A DNA stretch of 35,659 nt from CAMCYM01 sp964405405 (GTDB taxonomy: Bacteria; Bacteroidota; Bacteroidia; Flavobacteriales_D; Sanyastnellaceae). Location of the stretch: positions 1-35,659 of the forward strand of contig CAYONT010000022.1 in NCBI GenBank assembly GCA_964405405.1, in the 5' to 3' direction. The notes below the pieces were generated by a model that saw only the letters and a list, made by a program, of their open reading frames with translations, was not told the DNA's origin and did no database searches. Of the stretch, positions 34,765-35,659 are shown in pieces. Position numbers and translations under genes: made by a program. How positions within the stretch are numbered: the first letter of the stretch is position 1; each line of letters opens with the position of its first letter.

Positions 34765-35659
34765 TCAATGCCCCGACTGGGATGGGGTAAAATCGATGTT
34801 CTTCGCACGCAGGAGACCACCGACCTTCCAGGCGAAGAAGGCCAGGTAGGCAAAGCACAGGATGCCCACCCAGTAAGAAGATTGGATGCCCACGGCATCC
34901 GCCAAGGCCCCTTGCGCGAGCGACACCAAACCTCCCCCCATGATCATCATGATGAGCAAGCTCGATGCCGTGCTGGTTCGGTCGCCCAACCCCGCAATGC
35001 CCAGCGTGAAAATGCATGGCCACAGGGTGCTGCAAAACAAACCCACTGCAATGAAGGCAAACACGCTCACCATGCCGCCCACGAAGATGCCGATGCCGGT
35101 GGCCAACATGCCCAACAAGGCATAAAGCACCACTTGCTTCACCGGGTTGCCCTGGGTCCAAGCATCGGCCCCCACCACCGCAGCCACCAAGAAGCCATAG
35201 GGATAGAAGGGCGTGAGGTCATGGCCCGCAATGCCATTCACCAACAAAAAAATGCCGAAGGCAACAAACGGCAAATAGACCCCGAACATACGGTTCACCG
35301 CTGGCTTCAAGTCAAAGGCCCCAGCGGCACTGGTCCAACGTCCAATCATCATGCTCGCCCAAAACAATGAAACATAAGGGGCAACCGCCGATTCGTCGGT
35401 TCCCAGTACCTGCTTCATGTACTCCGGGAGGTTGCTGACGGTTGAAACCTCCACCCCGACGTACAAGAAAATGGCCAGCATCCCGAGCAACACCTGGGGT
35501 TCTTTCAATGTATCCCAGACGCGCAACGTACCATCCCCTGAGCCCGACGTTTCCAGACGATCCGGCAACTTGGAGAACAGAAAGAAGACTGCAGCCGCCA
35601 AAAGCGCCGCTCCCAGCACCAGATACGGAACTTTTACTGCGGCCAAATCCATCGTCCCG
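34765..35659 (-). CDS. MFS sugar transporter, FucP-type (partial, runs off right edge)
   Basis: The frame is open to the last base, so the 298 visible residues are the C-terminal two thirds of a longer protein (family length about 420-440). About eight hydrophobic segments can be seen. ASMMIGRW, LYVGVEVSTVSNLPEYM and GLFCSTLWPCIFTLGIAGLG match the fucose/glucose/galactose proton symporters of the FucP family. The ATG at 35652 is internal to this frame and is unlikely to be the start. It is a second sugar MFS protein in the window, not clustered with the glucan genes. Confidence 0.85.
   Translation of the reverse strand, partial: GTMDLAAVKVPYLVLGAALLAAAVFFLFSKLPDRLETSGSGDGTLRVWDTLKEPQVLLGMLAIFLYVGVEVSTVSNLPEYMKQVLGTDESAVAPYVSLFWASMMIGRWTSAAGAFDLKPAVNRMFGVYLPFVAFGIFLLVNGIAGHDLTPFYPYGFLVAAVVGADAWTQGNPVKQVVLYALLGMLATGIGIFVGGMVSVFAFIAVGLFCSTLWPCIFTLGIAGLGDRTSTASSLLIMMIMGGGLVSLAQGALADAVGIQSSYWVGILCFAYLAFFAWKVGGLLRAKNIDFTPSQSGH

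Overview
The window looks like a chromosomal piece of a high-GC Bacteroidota, most likely a Flavobacteriales relative. The grounds are: a TonB-dependent receptor with an N-terminal carboxypeptidase-like domain; secreted proteins built from Cys-rich 'GCTDxxAxNY…DDGSC' modules ending in a dockerin-like tail; a type-B L31 without zinc cysteines; an EttA-type ABC-F protein; few Shine-Dalgarno sequences; and many promoters of the Bacteroidota form TTTG-(17-20 nt)-TAnnTTTG. I see no rRNA, tRNA, IS element, prophage or CRISPR array. Gene density is high and most junctions are tight or overlapping.

Region by region. 1-8000 (minus strand): an edge-truncated membrane protein with a probable DNA-binding end, a stand-alone GTP cyclohydrolase II, a secreted GH13 alpha-amylase, a secreted protein with four starch-binding-like modules, and an MFS sugar transporter. 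8000-14030 (minus): a 1055-residue secreted Cys-rich protein with a thrice-repeated domain I do not recognise, then fructose-bisphosphate aldolase and phosphoglucose isomerase coupled by a TGATG junction. This half reads as an alpha-glucan uptake and sugar-phosphate neighbourhood with no SusC/SusD pair. 14077-17490: an alkB / TPR-lipoprotein / peptide-deformylase operon, divergent from ribBA. 17500-20530: rpmE2 (L31), an unannotated structured RNA with a strong terminator, a SPOR-domain protein and a XerD-type recombinase. 20512-25463 (minus): TonB receptor, GluQRS and EttA. 25502-29805 (minus): metallophosphoesterase plus a BtuCDF/FecBCD-type importer. 29843-35659: acyl-CoA carboxylase beta subunit, HEAT-like protein, CoA-type Nudix hydrolase, Aat transferase, small proteins and a truncated FucP-type sugar transporter.

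The points most worth a second look are these. (1) An unidentified ~125-nt structured RNA lies at 18031-18156, and its 5' arm could alternatively pair with the base of its terminator. (2) A perfect UUCG-capped terminator sits inside the signal-peptide codons of the amylase gene. (3) A 33-nt poly-C run, with neighbouring runs of 14 and 11, lies in frame in the same gene. (4) At least six genes carry the promoter -7 element 3-6 nt before the start codon, which implies leaderless or nearly leaderless transcripts. (5) The RibBA protein has a cyclohydrolase half without its zinc cysteines, while an intact RibA is encoded elsewhere in the window. (6) A triplicated ~175-residue extracellular domain is unrecognised.
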